64,000 bases of DNA from Dastarcus helophoroides (Eukaryota > Arthropoda > Insecta > Coleoptera > Bothrideridae). The DNA is taken from assembly GCA_028583605.1 (NCBI GenBank), contig CM053325.1:47872987-47936986 (forward strand), given 5' to 3'. The position numbers were made by a program, and so were the translations under genes. The notes under the pieces were generated by a model. The model made no database searches, was not told the origin of the DNA, and worked only from the letters and a program-made list of their open reading frames with translations. The number at the start of each line of letters is the position of its first letter. Positions within the stretch are counted from its first letter, which is position 1. Positions 11,472-21,283 of the stretch are shown here, one piece after another.

Positions 11472-11702
11472 ATGGATATTAAGAGTATGAAAAATAGCGA
11501 AAAGTGTAAGACATATTGAGAGCGTAAAAAACGTTTACGAGAGATTGAAAATAGAGAATCTAGTGAGTTAAGTACGAAAACACCACTAACAAAAACTGAA
11601 CACAGTAGGCGGTATTGTGAGCATGTAAAGATGCGCAAACATAAAAGTTCTGAAGTTTACACGGGTTACCCAAGTCAGCGGCCCTTTAGTGAGGGGTTAT
11701 AA
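11472..11702 (+). pseudogene. Basic Lys/Arg-rich peptide relic, probable transposon fragment
   Basis: An ATG-to-TAA reading of 77 codons with one internal TGA (where CGA for Arg would fit) after KNSEKCKTY. After the stop it continues ERKKRLREIENRES, then TPLTKTEHSRRYCEHVKMRK. The spacing of aromatic and basic residues (xxxYRERKKR, then TxxEHSRRYxEHxKxRK) resembles short basic repeats found near the N-termini of several insect transposon-derived proteins. The host element is not identifiable, since no transposase, RT or helicase motif is nearby. The single stop and flanking AT-rich decay suggest a fairly old fragment. Confidence 0.35.
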
Positions 11703-13640
11703 TTCCATTATTATGCTGTAAACTCTTACCCTAAATCCAATTCACGTACTGTCTTGAAGTACTCAGTAAACGAATGTGGCAAAATATCTGCACTTATAAT
11801 TTTTACGGCTCAAATAAATGTAAATTACTTTTACAATAAAGTTGACAAATTTTTGCTTGTAGATTAAATATATTTTAATATTTCATTGTTTTCGCTTTGT
11901 ATTAAAATATTTCTTTCAAGAGCCATGAGCATAGATGCCTTAATATTATTTTGATTTAAATTATTTCGTAGTCTATTTGGTTATACGAGTATATTTCAAT
12001 TTTAAAAATAATCTTTCAGAAGAAACTTGGCTAATGGAAATTGTAAATTTAGAAAAGATAAACATTGCAGAAATAACCTTAAAAATAGAAAAAAGTCGAA
12101 AGAAAAATATTTGAATATTCAAGTTTTCACTCGAAATCTCAAGTCGAATACTTCGATATTAAGGTCGAAAATAAAAAAAAATAGCTAAATAAGGCCAAAA
12201 TTTTTAATTCAGAAAAGTTGCGAGAAAAATAGTAAAAAAAATAAACAATTTTAGGAAAATATTCCAGGATTTCAAAAAATTCATAATGTTCTAAAATTTC
12301 AAAACATAGGTCAACATTTTGAGGTTAAAGATAAAACTTTGCAACTAAATCAAAATCATTTGAAAAAAAATTAAAATATTTCATTTAAAGTCAAGATTTT
12401 AAATAAATGACTTGTGTTCTTAAAAAAAAGAGTCTTGATTAAATTTAAAACCTTAAAAATATAAAATTAAAGCTTTAACACTGGTTGAAACCTTTATTGT
12501 AAGAGTAGAAAGTAAAGTTTAAATTTTGGGATTTTAAAATTTGAGGCAACCCACCACTCATGATTTAATAAAAAAGGGGGTTTTAAATTTCGAAAAAAAA
12601 GTTGACGTTTCAAAATTTCGATAAAAAATCTTGAGTTTTCGATTTTATATATTTGTAATTTAAAGAATTTTTTAGGCTGAGGTCAAAATTTCGAAAATAA
12701 GTCAAAATCTTTAGAAATATTTAGAATTTATTATTTAACATAAAAATTTTAAACAAAACATAAATATTTATTGACAGTTCAATTAAAATAAATGACATTT
12801 TGAAAGGTTGAGGAATTTTGTAAAAAAGTCATAATTTCAAGAAAATACGCTATATTTATTTTTTTAATGCAACAACTTGGGTTAGACTCGCAAGACTGAT
12901 GTTCAAATTTTGAATCCGTTTGAAATCCGAAGTTTTAAGAAAAAACACAAAAATTGCAAGTTTGATGTAAAAATTTAAAAAAGTCGAAATTGTGGAAAAA
13001 ATTTATTAAATTTCGGAAAAGTCCAAAATTTGTGTTTATAATTATTTTGAAAGCATAAACGCATAATTTTGTAAAGAAGAGTAAAAATTTGGAGAGAGTA
13101 CTTCAAATCTATTTTTGACAAATTTTCGACATTTTGAGTTTCGTTCAGATGAAAAAGTCAATAAGTTGACAATGAAAATTTTTTATGAACGTAAATCCCA
13201 AAGAAATTATCAGTGATTGACAACTGCAAGGTTTTAATACATTTGAATTGCTATCATAACAAACTTTCTGATGGAAAATTCTCATTTTTTGGATGGAGAA
13301 TGGAAATTGTTACTGCTCTAGATTGTTTTATAAATTTGGGTATCTTAGTAATTCAAATCATCGTAAAAACGTGAAAGAAAATAGATTTCTGGAGGATTTT
13401 CTTTAGATTAGAAAATTTTAACCTCGCTGGATAAATAAGACGTCAAAATTACCCTTGAGGGATCAACCAAAATAATCAATAAGTAATCGAGTGCCGGGTT
13501 CGCTACGTTCTCTTCTAAAAAAAAAGTAGAGCACACTTGATACATTTGAACATCCGATAAAATTGTAACTGACATAAATTGAAATGTATTATTATTAAAA
13601 CGGCGCGAGTATAATTAAATACCATATATGTTGCTAATTT
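11703..13640. repeat. AT-rich degenerate repeat landscape
   Basis: No gene seen. From about 12040 to 13140 the sequence again consists largely of AAATTTCGA / TTCAAAATTT words mixed with A- and T-runs, as at 3976-9950. 13140-13640 is AT-rich without obvious structure. Confidence 0.4.
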
Positions 13641-13654
13641 AAAGCCCTTATCGC

Positions 13655-14330
13655 TTCCCATTTTCGTTTTTAGATACATCTAAGTGTTCAGTTCATTACG
13701 ACAAGCGTATTTTTGATATTAAGAAATTTCATTATCTTTGCGATTCTGTGGAGGGAGATTCAAGTGACGTTATAGAATCATTGTCAGTATCACCTAATTA
13801 TTATTATTAATTAATTATGCAAGATCGCTTTAAAATAAAAGAACAGGTCCAACTGTCCTAAACATTTTTAAATTCACAAAAACCACACAACCCGGTCTAA
13901 GACAACTAATTAACTGTATTAAAGGTTTTAGAGCTTTCGGCAAAAAAAGGGAATTAATTTTATTTATTCCCATAATAGCCGAAAAATTAAACGATCATGC
14001 AAAGCGAAAATGGCAATCAGTACAACCAGTGCAGCTCTAGTTTTAATTAGAAATAGGTGCAGTAACTTTAAACAATGTCCAGCGTTGTTAAATCCAGGGT
14101 GTCGAGCTAACATCATTACTTCAGCATTAGTTAAAAAATTGTAATTTTCTTTAAAAGAGTTTGAAGTAATGTACCATATGAATAAAATCACATCTAAACG
14201 AATTCACGTGTGATCTGGAGTAAGATAAACAAAATCACAGAACCAACCTCAATTTTTAAGATTGATAAATTTGCCATTCAACTGCCCTCTAATGTTTTTT
14301 TCGATGATCTTGATTTCAATGCGAAATAAT
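13655..14330 (+). pseudogene. Fossil Pao/BEL gag-protease fragment
   Basis: The + strand carries, in shifting frames, pieces that line up in order with a Pao/BEL Gag-protease. KKFHYLCDSVEGDSSDVIES corresponds to the QKFHYLKSALKGEAAQLIAS block of the intact element at 17172-19739. Then follow DRFKIKE, RQLINCIKGF and IIAEKLNDHAKRKW. Finally a protease-like stretch reads CPALLNPGCRANIITSALV, where the family usually has LLDPGSQANFIT. Several frame breaks and stops make it non-functional. The catalytic Asp-Ser/Pro-Gly is changed to Asn-Pro-Gly. The left limit is vague (LPIF...VFSSLRQ near 13655). The fold-back element at 14367 lies directly downstream and may have split the original copy. Confidence 0.65.
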
Positions 14331-14366
14331 CTAAATAGATTTATTAACTGAAACAAGTGTGTAGTA

Positions 14367-15084
14367 TGAGGTGCCGTTCAGGACATAATAATTTTTTATG
14401 AATATTTAATAAATCAAACAATTTATATTAAATTTGAAATTATATATTATTTCTTTCTTGCAGTATATTTAATTTTAATGAATATGGATATTTTAATCTT
14501 CTGTTAAAAATTTTATATAAATATTCTTAAATATCTCTTATAAAGATTTTATGTGATTTCAAAAATATTTATATAAAGTGTGATATATCAAACCACCGTA
14601 GCGGGCGCTAGAAGCGCTGGAACTTAAATTAAGGTTTGAAACTTTTTTTATTTTATTATTTATTCATTTATTATTATTTTGTTATTATTATTATTATTAG
14701 CAGCATGCTGTCACTTTTTATGTCAGATTTTAGTGCTATTGATAAATATGTAAATATAATCAAGATTCAGGTGGCGACAACGAAAAATAAAATTGATATA
14801 TAAATAATACCATACTCCATGGCCGATTCGTGCGGCTACTATCGCCTCTCACGGTCGTTTCATGTATCGCAGTTTATATAAATATTTTTAAAACCACATA
14901 AAACTTTCATATAAAATATTTAAATAGATTTATGTAAAATTTCTATCAGGAGAATATAAATATTCATTTTTACAGAAATGAAGTATATTTCAAGAACGAA
15001 ACTATATATAATTTAAAATTTTACATATATTGTTTGATTTATTAAATATTCATGAAAAATAATTATGTTGTGAACGGCGCCTCA
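14367..15084. mobile_element. Fold-back element A (about 250-bp TIRs, TA flanks)
   Basis: The ends are inverted copies: TGAGGTGCCGTTCA at the left and TGAACGGCGCCTCA at the right. Homology continues inward for roughly 250 bp (to about 14620 and from about 14825), including TTATGAATATTTAATAAATC on the left and its reverse complement on the right. TA lies immediately outside both ends (14365-14366 and 15085-15086), the target duplication of Tc1/mariner-type elements. The middle is AT-rich with a TTA-rich run and has no transposase, so this is a non-autonomous MITE-like element of 718 bp. Confidence 0.75.
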
Positions 15085-15086
15085 TA

Positions 15087-15980
15087 GTGTACTGTTCCTT
15101 CGAATATTTAACAACAATCAATTTAAATACCCGAATAGTGATCGACATCGGCAGTTCAGATTTCTAGCCCAATATTCGGAATGCAGTAGACCCGTCTAAA
15201 AATGTTTGGAAGGTGTTATCGGAAAATCAATTTTGGCGAACTATAGAGTACTTCTCCCTTATAGTCCGAAACTTTTTGAAAAAGAGCATCTTGTAATTTG
15301 AATAATTACATATAAAAATGATGAGATAAAATCTATACTTAAGATTATACAATATTAAACTTCACGAATTAAGCAACAACAAAATAATAATAATAAATAA
15401 CACAAGGTTTATTACAGAATTAACGTAATACGTATTGTTGTAAATCAATACATATTTTATATAATTATTATTATTTACTACTTCGAAGATACATAGATAA
15501 TTGTCGTGGTGAATTACAAGGGATGCCGGATAAAACAAGGGTCTTCGTCACTAAGATTCTAGCCTTAATAATCTAAATAAATAAAGGTTTCATATTTCAA
15601 CACGATCGGTAAAGAGGTTATGAAATGATTAATTAAATTATTTTTTATAACAACTTTGAAAGTCTGCAATTCGAAAAGTAAACATTTTTTATTAATTTTT
15701 TTTCGTAATTCGTATTTATTTATCATTCCGAATCAACTTCCAACGTTGTCTTTGAAATTTGTAAATACCCTGTATAACCTTGTATGTTAAATAAAGTGTT
15801 AATTATGTTTCTATTTGGTGTTATCATTTCCAATGTCTCCGTTGGTTGCAAGGATTGCGAAATCTGTGAATTTTTTTAGAGTATTTTGCCTTTCTAATGC
15901 CTTTTCTAGCTATTCATTTTTGCCTAATTTAAAGATTTGTTAGCTTTTTTATCTTATTTGATTGTGCCTAAAATCCGGTC
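15087..15980. other. AT-rich stretch, nothing assigned
   Basis: No gene recognised. It may contain more of the Pao fossil that precedes element A, but I could not align it convincingly. ACCCTGTATAACC near 15770 is a CCCTGTA-type end like those of small insect elements; no partner end was established. Confidence 0.3.
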
Positions 15981-15984
15981 TTTC

Positions 15985-16425
15985 ATAATCATATACCGGG
16001 TGTTTTTTTTACTTGGGAGGTTACCTTTATCCTTTATATGGAGTATCACTTATTATAAAGGCAAACTGATTTTGTCGATGGGGCTAATCGGAGTTAAACT
16101 ACCTTTTAAAAATATTTTCAACTTTCTTCCACTTCCGGTTATACCGGAAATAGACATCAACTTTCCTATTTTAAATAGCAACCCCCAAATTTTATACTTT
16201 ATTTGGATTTTACGTAGAAAAATAAGGTGAGTTTATGTATACATGTTTATTGCTATCTTTGATAGTTTTAAAGATATTTCAATTTTTCGAAATAAAATGA
16301 CAGAAAAGAGGGTTATTTTGACTCTTAGTATCTTTTTTATTATTTGCAGTAAAAACATGAAATTTGGGTGGAAGTCATGAAATGTTATGGAGACTATAAT
16401 AACGTAATCAGGTTTTACATTTATT
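15985..16425. repeat. Small-element remnant with CTTCCGGTTATACCGGAA palindrome
   Basis: Begins with ACCGGGTGTTTT, contains CTTCCGGTTATACCGGAA followed by ACATCAACTTTCCTATTTTAAAT, and ends near element B. A related string, CTTCCGGTTATACCGGAAGT plus TGACACCAACTTC...ATTTTAAAT, is present in the left arm of fold-back element C (about 21413-21455). It therefore looks like a truncated relative of C. The open frame across it (15937-16230) is not a gene. Confidence 0.45.
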
Positions 16426-16529
16426 ACACAGGGTGATGAAAATTTTATAATCTTTATTGTTTTTGTTTTATTCAAAAAAACTCTGTTTTTTTAAATGGGA
16501 ACTATGCGTTTTTTAATCATTTTTGGATT

Positions 16530-16976
16530 TGTTTAAACTAACGAATGGTAGAAGTTGAACTATCGTTAGTTTAGCCCGACGCGCAAGTAATGAATTGCGT
16601 TCGGGTAAACTGAAATGTAAAAGTGTAAAGGGTGAAAAGAAACACACCCGTTCAAGTTGTAAGTTGTAATTATTTCTCTCGTTTTTGCATAAAGGTTTCA
16701 GCAATAAATACCTACGATAAATCTCATTAATAGGAGGCATTAGTAATCTCTAGGAGCCCATGACGAAGCCAGATAGGATCCGTATCCCAAATTAGGAATT
16801 TTACGAATTACTTTAACGACTGGGAAAAACCCCATTCTTGGGAACCAATACCAGGCTCGCCCGAATTACAAGATTTCTGACAATGGGATAAGGGTAATGG
16901 GTAAATAATTATCCACATGCACTAAAATGTACCTGATCCCATTGCCGTGACAAATCAGGTTCAATGCTCCTAAACA
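16530..16976 (-). repeat. 3' LTR of the Pao/BEL element
   Basis: 447 bp, preceded on the minus strand by the purine tract at 16977-16989 and followed by target copy GGATT at 16525-16529. Same length and apparently same sequence as the 5' LTR. Confidence 0.92.
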
Positions 16977-16989
16977 TACCGCCCCCCTT
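16977..16989 (-). promoter_or_regulatory. Polypurine tract of the Pao/BEL element
   Basis: On the minus strand, AAGGGGGGCGGTA directly abuts the 3' LTR (TGTTTA). This is the expected place and composition for the plus-strand primer. Confidence 0.75.
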
Positions 16990-17171
16990 GAAAGCACTAG
17001 CTTTCAACAAACAATTAAGCTACACATATGATGAGAAAAGAAATAAAGGCAAAAAAATAACAATGTAGATACATTAGGTAAATACGAAAAGTAAAGAAAA
17101 TAAAAAACGTATAGTGTCTATCTCTGTAGTTCACTTATCCGCAACGAGACACTGGCACTATGCACTTTAGA

Positions 17172-19739
17172 TTATTGGTAATGCGCACAGCTTATGAGGG
17201 TTCCTTTTATTTTCCCTGGGTAAAGACGTGCTTGTGTGTATTCGAGTTTTCGCCCTTTCAGCAGCTTCAGCCCATTTGTAGCCCGCTCCGTCTTAATAAA
17301 TTGCATGGATAGTCTGCTGGTGCCGTCTCTAGGTATTCGCTTAAAGCCTCCGCCTTCGTCGTCTTCCTTGGGGTTGAAGCCTAGCGCTGGTGGTTCGAAG
17401 ATGATCGGGGTGGAGCAAAATAGTTTCGTATGTTTGGATAGAGCTGGTGATCTTACTGGGATCTTGTTAAGTGCAGGTTCGCTACCTCTTCTTACTTGAA
17501 ATGCACCAGGTACACCGGGTGCAATCTGTTCATCGGTAACTTCGATATCGGTCCTCGGGTATGATGGGCCGTATTTATGTTCGCCATCGTGGAGGATGTC
17601 AGGACTGCCGGTACCAGCGGAGTTGCCGCTAGCCCTATGTCTCCCTTCTTGGTGGTGTGATCCATCGTCATCTTCAAAACTGGTTAGAATTTGCTCTCGA
17701 GATTCACCGAGGTTTGACGAACTGACCTTCCATGTCGATGTAACCCAAAATCTTCCGTCGCAAGAACGTTTAACATTTTGCACACAATGATCTTCGCACA
17801 TCTGCTCTTGTGTGTTTAAGTTGGTTTTGACAACTTGAACATTTTTCGTTTCCCAAGATCGTTTAATGGTTTCGTCCAGTAACATTGTTTCCGATGAGTT
17901 AGATACATGGTTACATATAACCCCTTGGTCAATGCTTGTAGTGTTTACTTTCCCCGCTACAATCCACCCAAATAATGTTTTTTGAAATAGCAAATTGTTC
18001 ATAGTAATTCGTCCCACACACATTAAGTTGTAAAATAACTCTGCCCCAATTAGCATATCTATGTCACCAGGTATGTAAAACGAGCTGTCAGCCAAAGGTA
18101 TATTTTTAGGAATCGACAGATTATTCCCCGCAATTGTGTTTATTGGCACTTTTCCTGTTATTGTTGGTAAAATTAAAAAATTTAATGACACTTCAAAACG
18201 GTTGACCCTTGATCGTAACCTTGCATTTATGTAACCCCTTGCTTGCGCGGTATTTTGGCTAACCCCGTTTATTGGCATGGATGTACCAAATTGTTGCAAT
18301 TTTAATCGTTTGGCAAATGACTCAGTAACCAAGCTCACCTGTGATCCAGAATCTAGTAATACCCTAGCTTCTTGATACTTGCCGTTTCTGTCCATCACAC
18401 TCACGAGACAAGTGGATAAAAGTACACTGGCTGGAGAACCATCACATGTGTGGTGTGACATTGCATTAACCACTGGAGTGCTTCTTTCTTGGTTTCCAAC
18501 ATTTACATTTATTGGATCGTCTAAGTGTATCAAAGTGTGGTGCCTTTTTGAGCATTTTAGACACCCTCGCGACTTACACGCACTCACAAAATGTCCAGGA
18601 CGCAAACAGTTTACACATAGTTTTTTCAATCGCGCTTCGTCGATTCGCGCTTGCACTGATAAAGTCTTAAAATCACTACAGTTCAATATTACATGTTCTT
18701 TGTAGCAATGGCTACATTCAAGCTTTTTCGCACTAGAAACAGATAGAGAGACGTTAGGCTTTATAGTCCGCTTTTCTGGAACTCTTTCGCTTGCCATGGT
18801 CAACGTTTCCATTTCCAACACGTTACATTTGTTGGCTAAGAACGCCTTAAACTTATGCCAGTCTGGAAATTCATTGAATTTTAAGGAATGTTCCCATTCG
18901 CGGCGGGTATTCGGATCTAGTTTTGATGTTAATGTGTAAATTAGAACATCGCTAAACAATTCGTCGCGAGATCTGTTCATTGTAAACAGGGACTGAATAT
19001 GTTGAGATGATGTGTCAAGTAATTGGCGTATAGGAAGAAAAGATTCCTTGTTAACATTCGGAATAGAAAAGATTCCGTTAAAATGATTCTGCATAATTAG
19101 ACGCTTGTTGTCGAATCTTTCGACTAGGGAGTTCCAAGCTGTTAAGTAATTAACATTAGAAATCTCTAAAGAGGCGATTAGTTGTGCAGCTTCGCCCTTT
19201 AGAGCAGATTTTAGATAATGAAATTTTTGAATTTCAGAGATTGAGTTATTATTGTGGATCAAGGACAAGAAAGTGTCATGAAATGATGACCAATCATTGT
19301 GTTTGCCGGAAAAGTTGGGAATAGATAAAGAAGGCAGTCTTAATTGATGTTCTAACGATTGGTGTGATGGACCAGGATTTTTATTGAAGGATTGTTCTGA
19401 AATATCACTTGATGAAGAAATGAGTTCGTTGGCAGTACCGATAACCTCATCAAAATAATTCTCGACATCCTCCTCATCGGGCATTTCTCCTTCGTCCACA
19501 AGTTGTTCAATTAATAGTTTATATTTTGCAAATACCTTTGACACTCTCTCTATTCTGGCCTTTACTATAAATTCCTTTTTTTCACTATCGGCACGTAGAA
19601 AGTTATGAAATTTTGTAATCTCACCTTTTAAATATCGGATGTTTCGATGTAACTGGAGTTTCAGTTGATCAATATGCTCGTTGATGGTTTCACTTGTTTG
19701 GTTTCTTGTATTCATGTTGAAGTATTGCTGGACACACAC
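17172..19739 (-). CDS. Pao/BEL Gag-protease polyprotein with truncated RT and unknown tail
   Basis: Uninterrupted 855-codon frame; an alternative start is Met9. Residues 1-110 are partly coiled-coil-like. Residues 130-310 are the Pao-type Gag domain (LPSLSIPNFSGKHNDWSSF; DUF1759-like). Cys/His knuckles lie at about 342-358 and 375-405 (CVNCLRPGHFVSAC). The retropepsin-like protease (DUF1758-like) has Asp463-Ser-Gly in LLDSGSQ and ends with TLFGWIVAGK near 596. Residues 645-688 (CEDHCVQN..., DGRFWV, LGESREQ) match the start of the Pao reverse transcriptase, which then stops. The last ~165 residues (17172-17669), rich in Gly, Pro and Asp, are unlike any RT, RNase H or integrase motif and are unidentified. 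Gag packages the RNA and the protease matures Gag; strand transfer must come from elsewhere. Functional state inferred from the intact frame. Confidence 0.9.
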   Translation of the reverse strand: MCVQQYFNMNTRNQTSETINEHIDQLKLQLHRNIRYLKGEITKFHNFLRADSEKKEFIVKARIERVSKVFAKYKLLIEQLVDEGEMPDEEDVENYFDEVIGTANELISSSSDISEQSFNKNPGPSHQSLEHQLRLPSLSIPNFSGKHNDWSSFHDTFLSLIHNNNSISEIQKFHYLKSALKGEAAQLIASLEISNVNYLTAWNSLVERFDNKRLIMQNHFNGIFSIPNVNKESFLPIRQLLDTSSQHIQSLFTMNRSRDELFSDVLIYTLTSKLDPNTRREWEHSLKFNEFPDWHKFKAFLANKCNVLEMETLTMASERVPEKRTIKPNVSLSVSSAKKLECSHCYKEHVILNCSDFKTLSVQARIDEARLKKLCVNCLRPGHFVSACKSRGCLKCSKRHHTLIHLDDPINVNVGNQERSTPVVNAMSHHTCDGSPASVLLSTCLVSVMDRNGKYQEARVLLDSGSQVSLVTESFAKRLKLQQFGTSMPINGVSQNTAQARGYINARLRSRVNRFEVSLNFLILPTITGKVPINTIAGNNLSIPKNIPLADSSFYIPGDIDMLIGAELFYNLMCVGRITMNNLLFQKTLFGWIVAGKVNTTSIDQGVICNHVSNSSETMLLDETIKRSWETKNVQVVKTNLNTQEQMCEDHCVQNVKRSCDGRFWVTSTWKVSSSNLGESREQILTSFEDDDGSHHQEGRHRASGNSAGTGSPDILHDGEHKYGPSYPRTDIEVTDEQIAPGVPGAFQVRRGSEPALNKIPVRSPALSKHTKLFCSTPIIFEPPALGFNPKEDDEGGGFKRIPRDGTSRLSMQFIKTERATNGLKLLKGRKLEYTQARLYPGKIKGTLISCAHYQ

Positions 19740-19818
19740 AAAGTAAAGTTTTCAAAAGTTTACACACACTAAAGTACAAATTCACAATTGTAACGTAAAT
19801 AAACGCGTAGACTGTAAT

Positions 19819-19836
19819 ATCCGGCTCGAAGGACCA
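19819..19836 (-). promoter_or_regulatory. Primer binding site, tRNA-Tyr
   Basis: The + strand here reads ATCCGGCTCGAAGGACCA, which is the 3' end of eukaryotic tRNA-Tyr including CCA (acceptor strand TCGAAGG pairs with the CCTTCGA start of tRNA-Tyr). On the element's own strand it is therefore the complement that primes minus-strand synthesis. It lies 6 bp after the 5' LTR and about 80 bp before the gag ATG. Confidence 0.88.
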
Positions 19837-19842
19837 AAAATA

Positions 19843-20289
19843 TGTTTAAACTAACGAATGGTAGAAGTTGAACTATCGTTAGTTTAGCCCGACGCGCAAG
19901 TAATGAATTGCGTTCGGGTAAACTGAAATGTAAAAGTGTAAAGGGTGAAAAGAAACACACCCGTTCAAGTTGTAAGTTGTAATTATTTCTCTCGTTTTTG
20001 CATAAAGGTTTCAGCAATAAATACCTACGATAAATCTCATTAATAGGAGGCATTAGTAATCTCTAGGAGCCCATGACGAAGCCAGATAGGATCCGTATCC
20101 CAAATTAGGAATTTTACGAATTACTTTAACGACTGGGAAAAACCCCATTCTTGGGAACCAATACCAGGCTCGCCCGAATTACAAGATTTCTGACAATGGG
20201 ATAAGGGTAATGGGTAAATAATTATCCACATGCACTAAAATGTACCTGATCCCATTGCCGTGACAAATCAGGTTCAATGCTCCTAAACA
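19843..20289 (-). repeat. 5' LTR of the Pao/BEL element
   Basis: 447 bp, read on the minus strand from 20289 to 19843, starting TG and ending CA. It matches 16530-16976 without a visible difference. Being upstream of the primer site and gag, it should carry the promoter. The open minus-strand frame inside it is present in both LTR copies and is not a separate gene. Confidence 0.92.
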
Positions 20290-21283
20290 GGATTCTTCAC
20301 GTAAAAAAGAGAAAAAGTTATATGACTAATTTTTTTTCATTTTGCACCGTTACAGAGATATAATTCAAAATAAAAAAGAAAAATATATCTTTCTTTTCTC
20401 TAATAGCAAATTGGTAGTAGACAACAAAATTTAAAAAATAACATAACCACAAGGCCTAAAACTTTTAGGCTAAATAACATTTAAAAAATAACGGTACAAG
20501 ACGAATAAGTTTTTGGCTAAATGTTAGAATACTTATTGAAAAATGTTTATGGAGCCACGAATGTAAGTTTCGTAAAAATGGTTTGTTAAACAGACTTCTC
20601 ATTTTTGAAGCAACGAAAATCAACAACAAATATTAGATTAGAACTCAGGATTTGTAAGCGTTAAATTATATAATGAAAGTCGAAGTGGAAATTTTTTAGT
20701 GATTTTTTTTTACGACTACTGCATGTCAAGCATATTGCTAGGAACAATCTGATGTGCTTAAAAACGTTACTCAATCCGAAATTTTAAAATATGCCTTTAA
20801 ATGTATTCAAACAGAAGATCGTCCTTGTTGTTCTTGATGTAAATTTTTTGTTTCCTATTACTTATTATGATTAATTCTTTAAGCTCTTATTGCCTACAGT
20901 TCATTTCCTACTTGAATAAAAAAGAGATGTTTGATTCTTTTTATTTTGAGATTTATGTAAAATACCTCTGTAACGGCACAAAATTTTAAAAAATAAGTAG
21001 TATAACTTTTTTTTCTTCTTATGTGAAGAATCCAAAAATGATTAAAAAACTTATAGTTCCTATTTAAAAAAACAGAGTTTTTTTGAATAAAACAAAAACA
21101 GCGAAGATTATAAAATTTCCATCACCCTGTATAATAATTGTAAAATCTGAAATTCAAATTTTCCGATTTACAGATTAACGGCTAAATGAAAAAAACGGTA
21201 AAATTATAAGCCCTGGCTGACAGTCTAATTTCTAATTAATACCTGGGCCTGTTTCAGTTCCTAGCCCTGACTTGCTATACAGT

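Larger units (their letters stand above)
16530..20289 (-). mobile_element. Pao/BEL LTR retrotransposon, non-autonomous, recent
   Basis: A complete 3,760-bp element in reverse orientation. Two 447-bp LTRs (16530-16976 and 19843-20289) read TGTTTA...TAAACA and look identical base for base by eye. The 5-bp target duplication GGATT is at 16525-16529 and 20290-20294. A tRNA-Tyr primer site lies 6 bp inside the 5' LTR, and a purine tract touches the 3' LTR. The single open frame encodes Gag and protease and only the very beginning of reverse transcriptase; RT, RNase H and integrase are missing. It must therefore have moved with enzymes supplied by another copy. Identical LTRs point to a recent insertion. 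It sits inside the left arm of fold-back element B. Confidence 0.93.
16428..21130. mobile_element. Fold-back element B, split by the Pao/BEL insertion
   Basis: The left end ACAGGGTGATGAAAATTTTA and the right end TAAAATTTCCATCACCCTGT are inverted copies. The left arm is cut at 16529 by the LTR element and resumes at 20290 (GGATTCTTCACGTAAAA). The right arm, read in reverse, runs unbroken through the same point (TCATTTTTGGATTCTTCACA), which proves the interruption. Arms match over at least 200 bp (16428-16529 plus 20290-20400, against about 20925-21130). Without the LTR element and one target copy, element B is about 0.94 kb. No transposase is inside, and the outer target duplication is not clear. 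Confidence 0.75.

Noticed and set aside
13964..14191. Minus-strand open frame of 75 codons
   Set aside because: It is antisense to the fossil Pao gag-protease read on the + strand.
17236..18705. Several + strand open frames
   Set aside because: They lie opposite the 855-codon Pao/BEL frame and carry no motifs.
19819..19836. Possible tRNA gene
   Set aside because: Only the 3' end of tRNA-Tyr is present, placed exactly where an LTR element's primer site belongs; no cloverleaf upstream.
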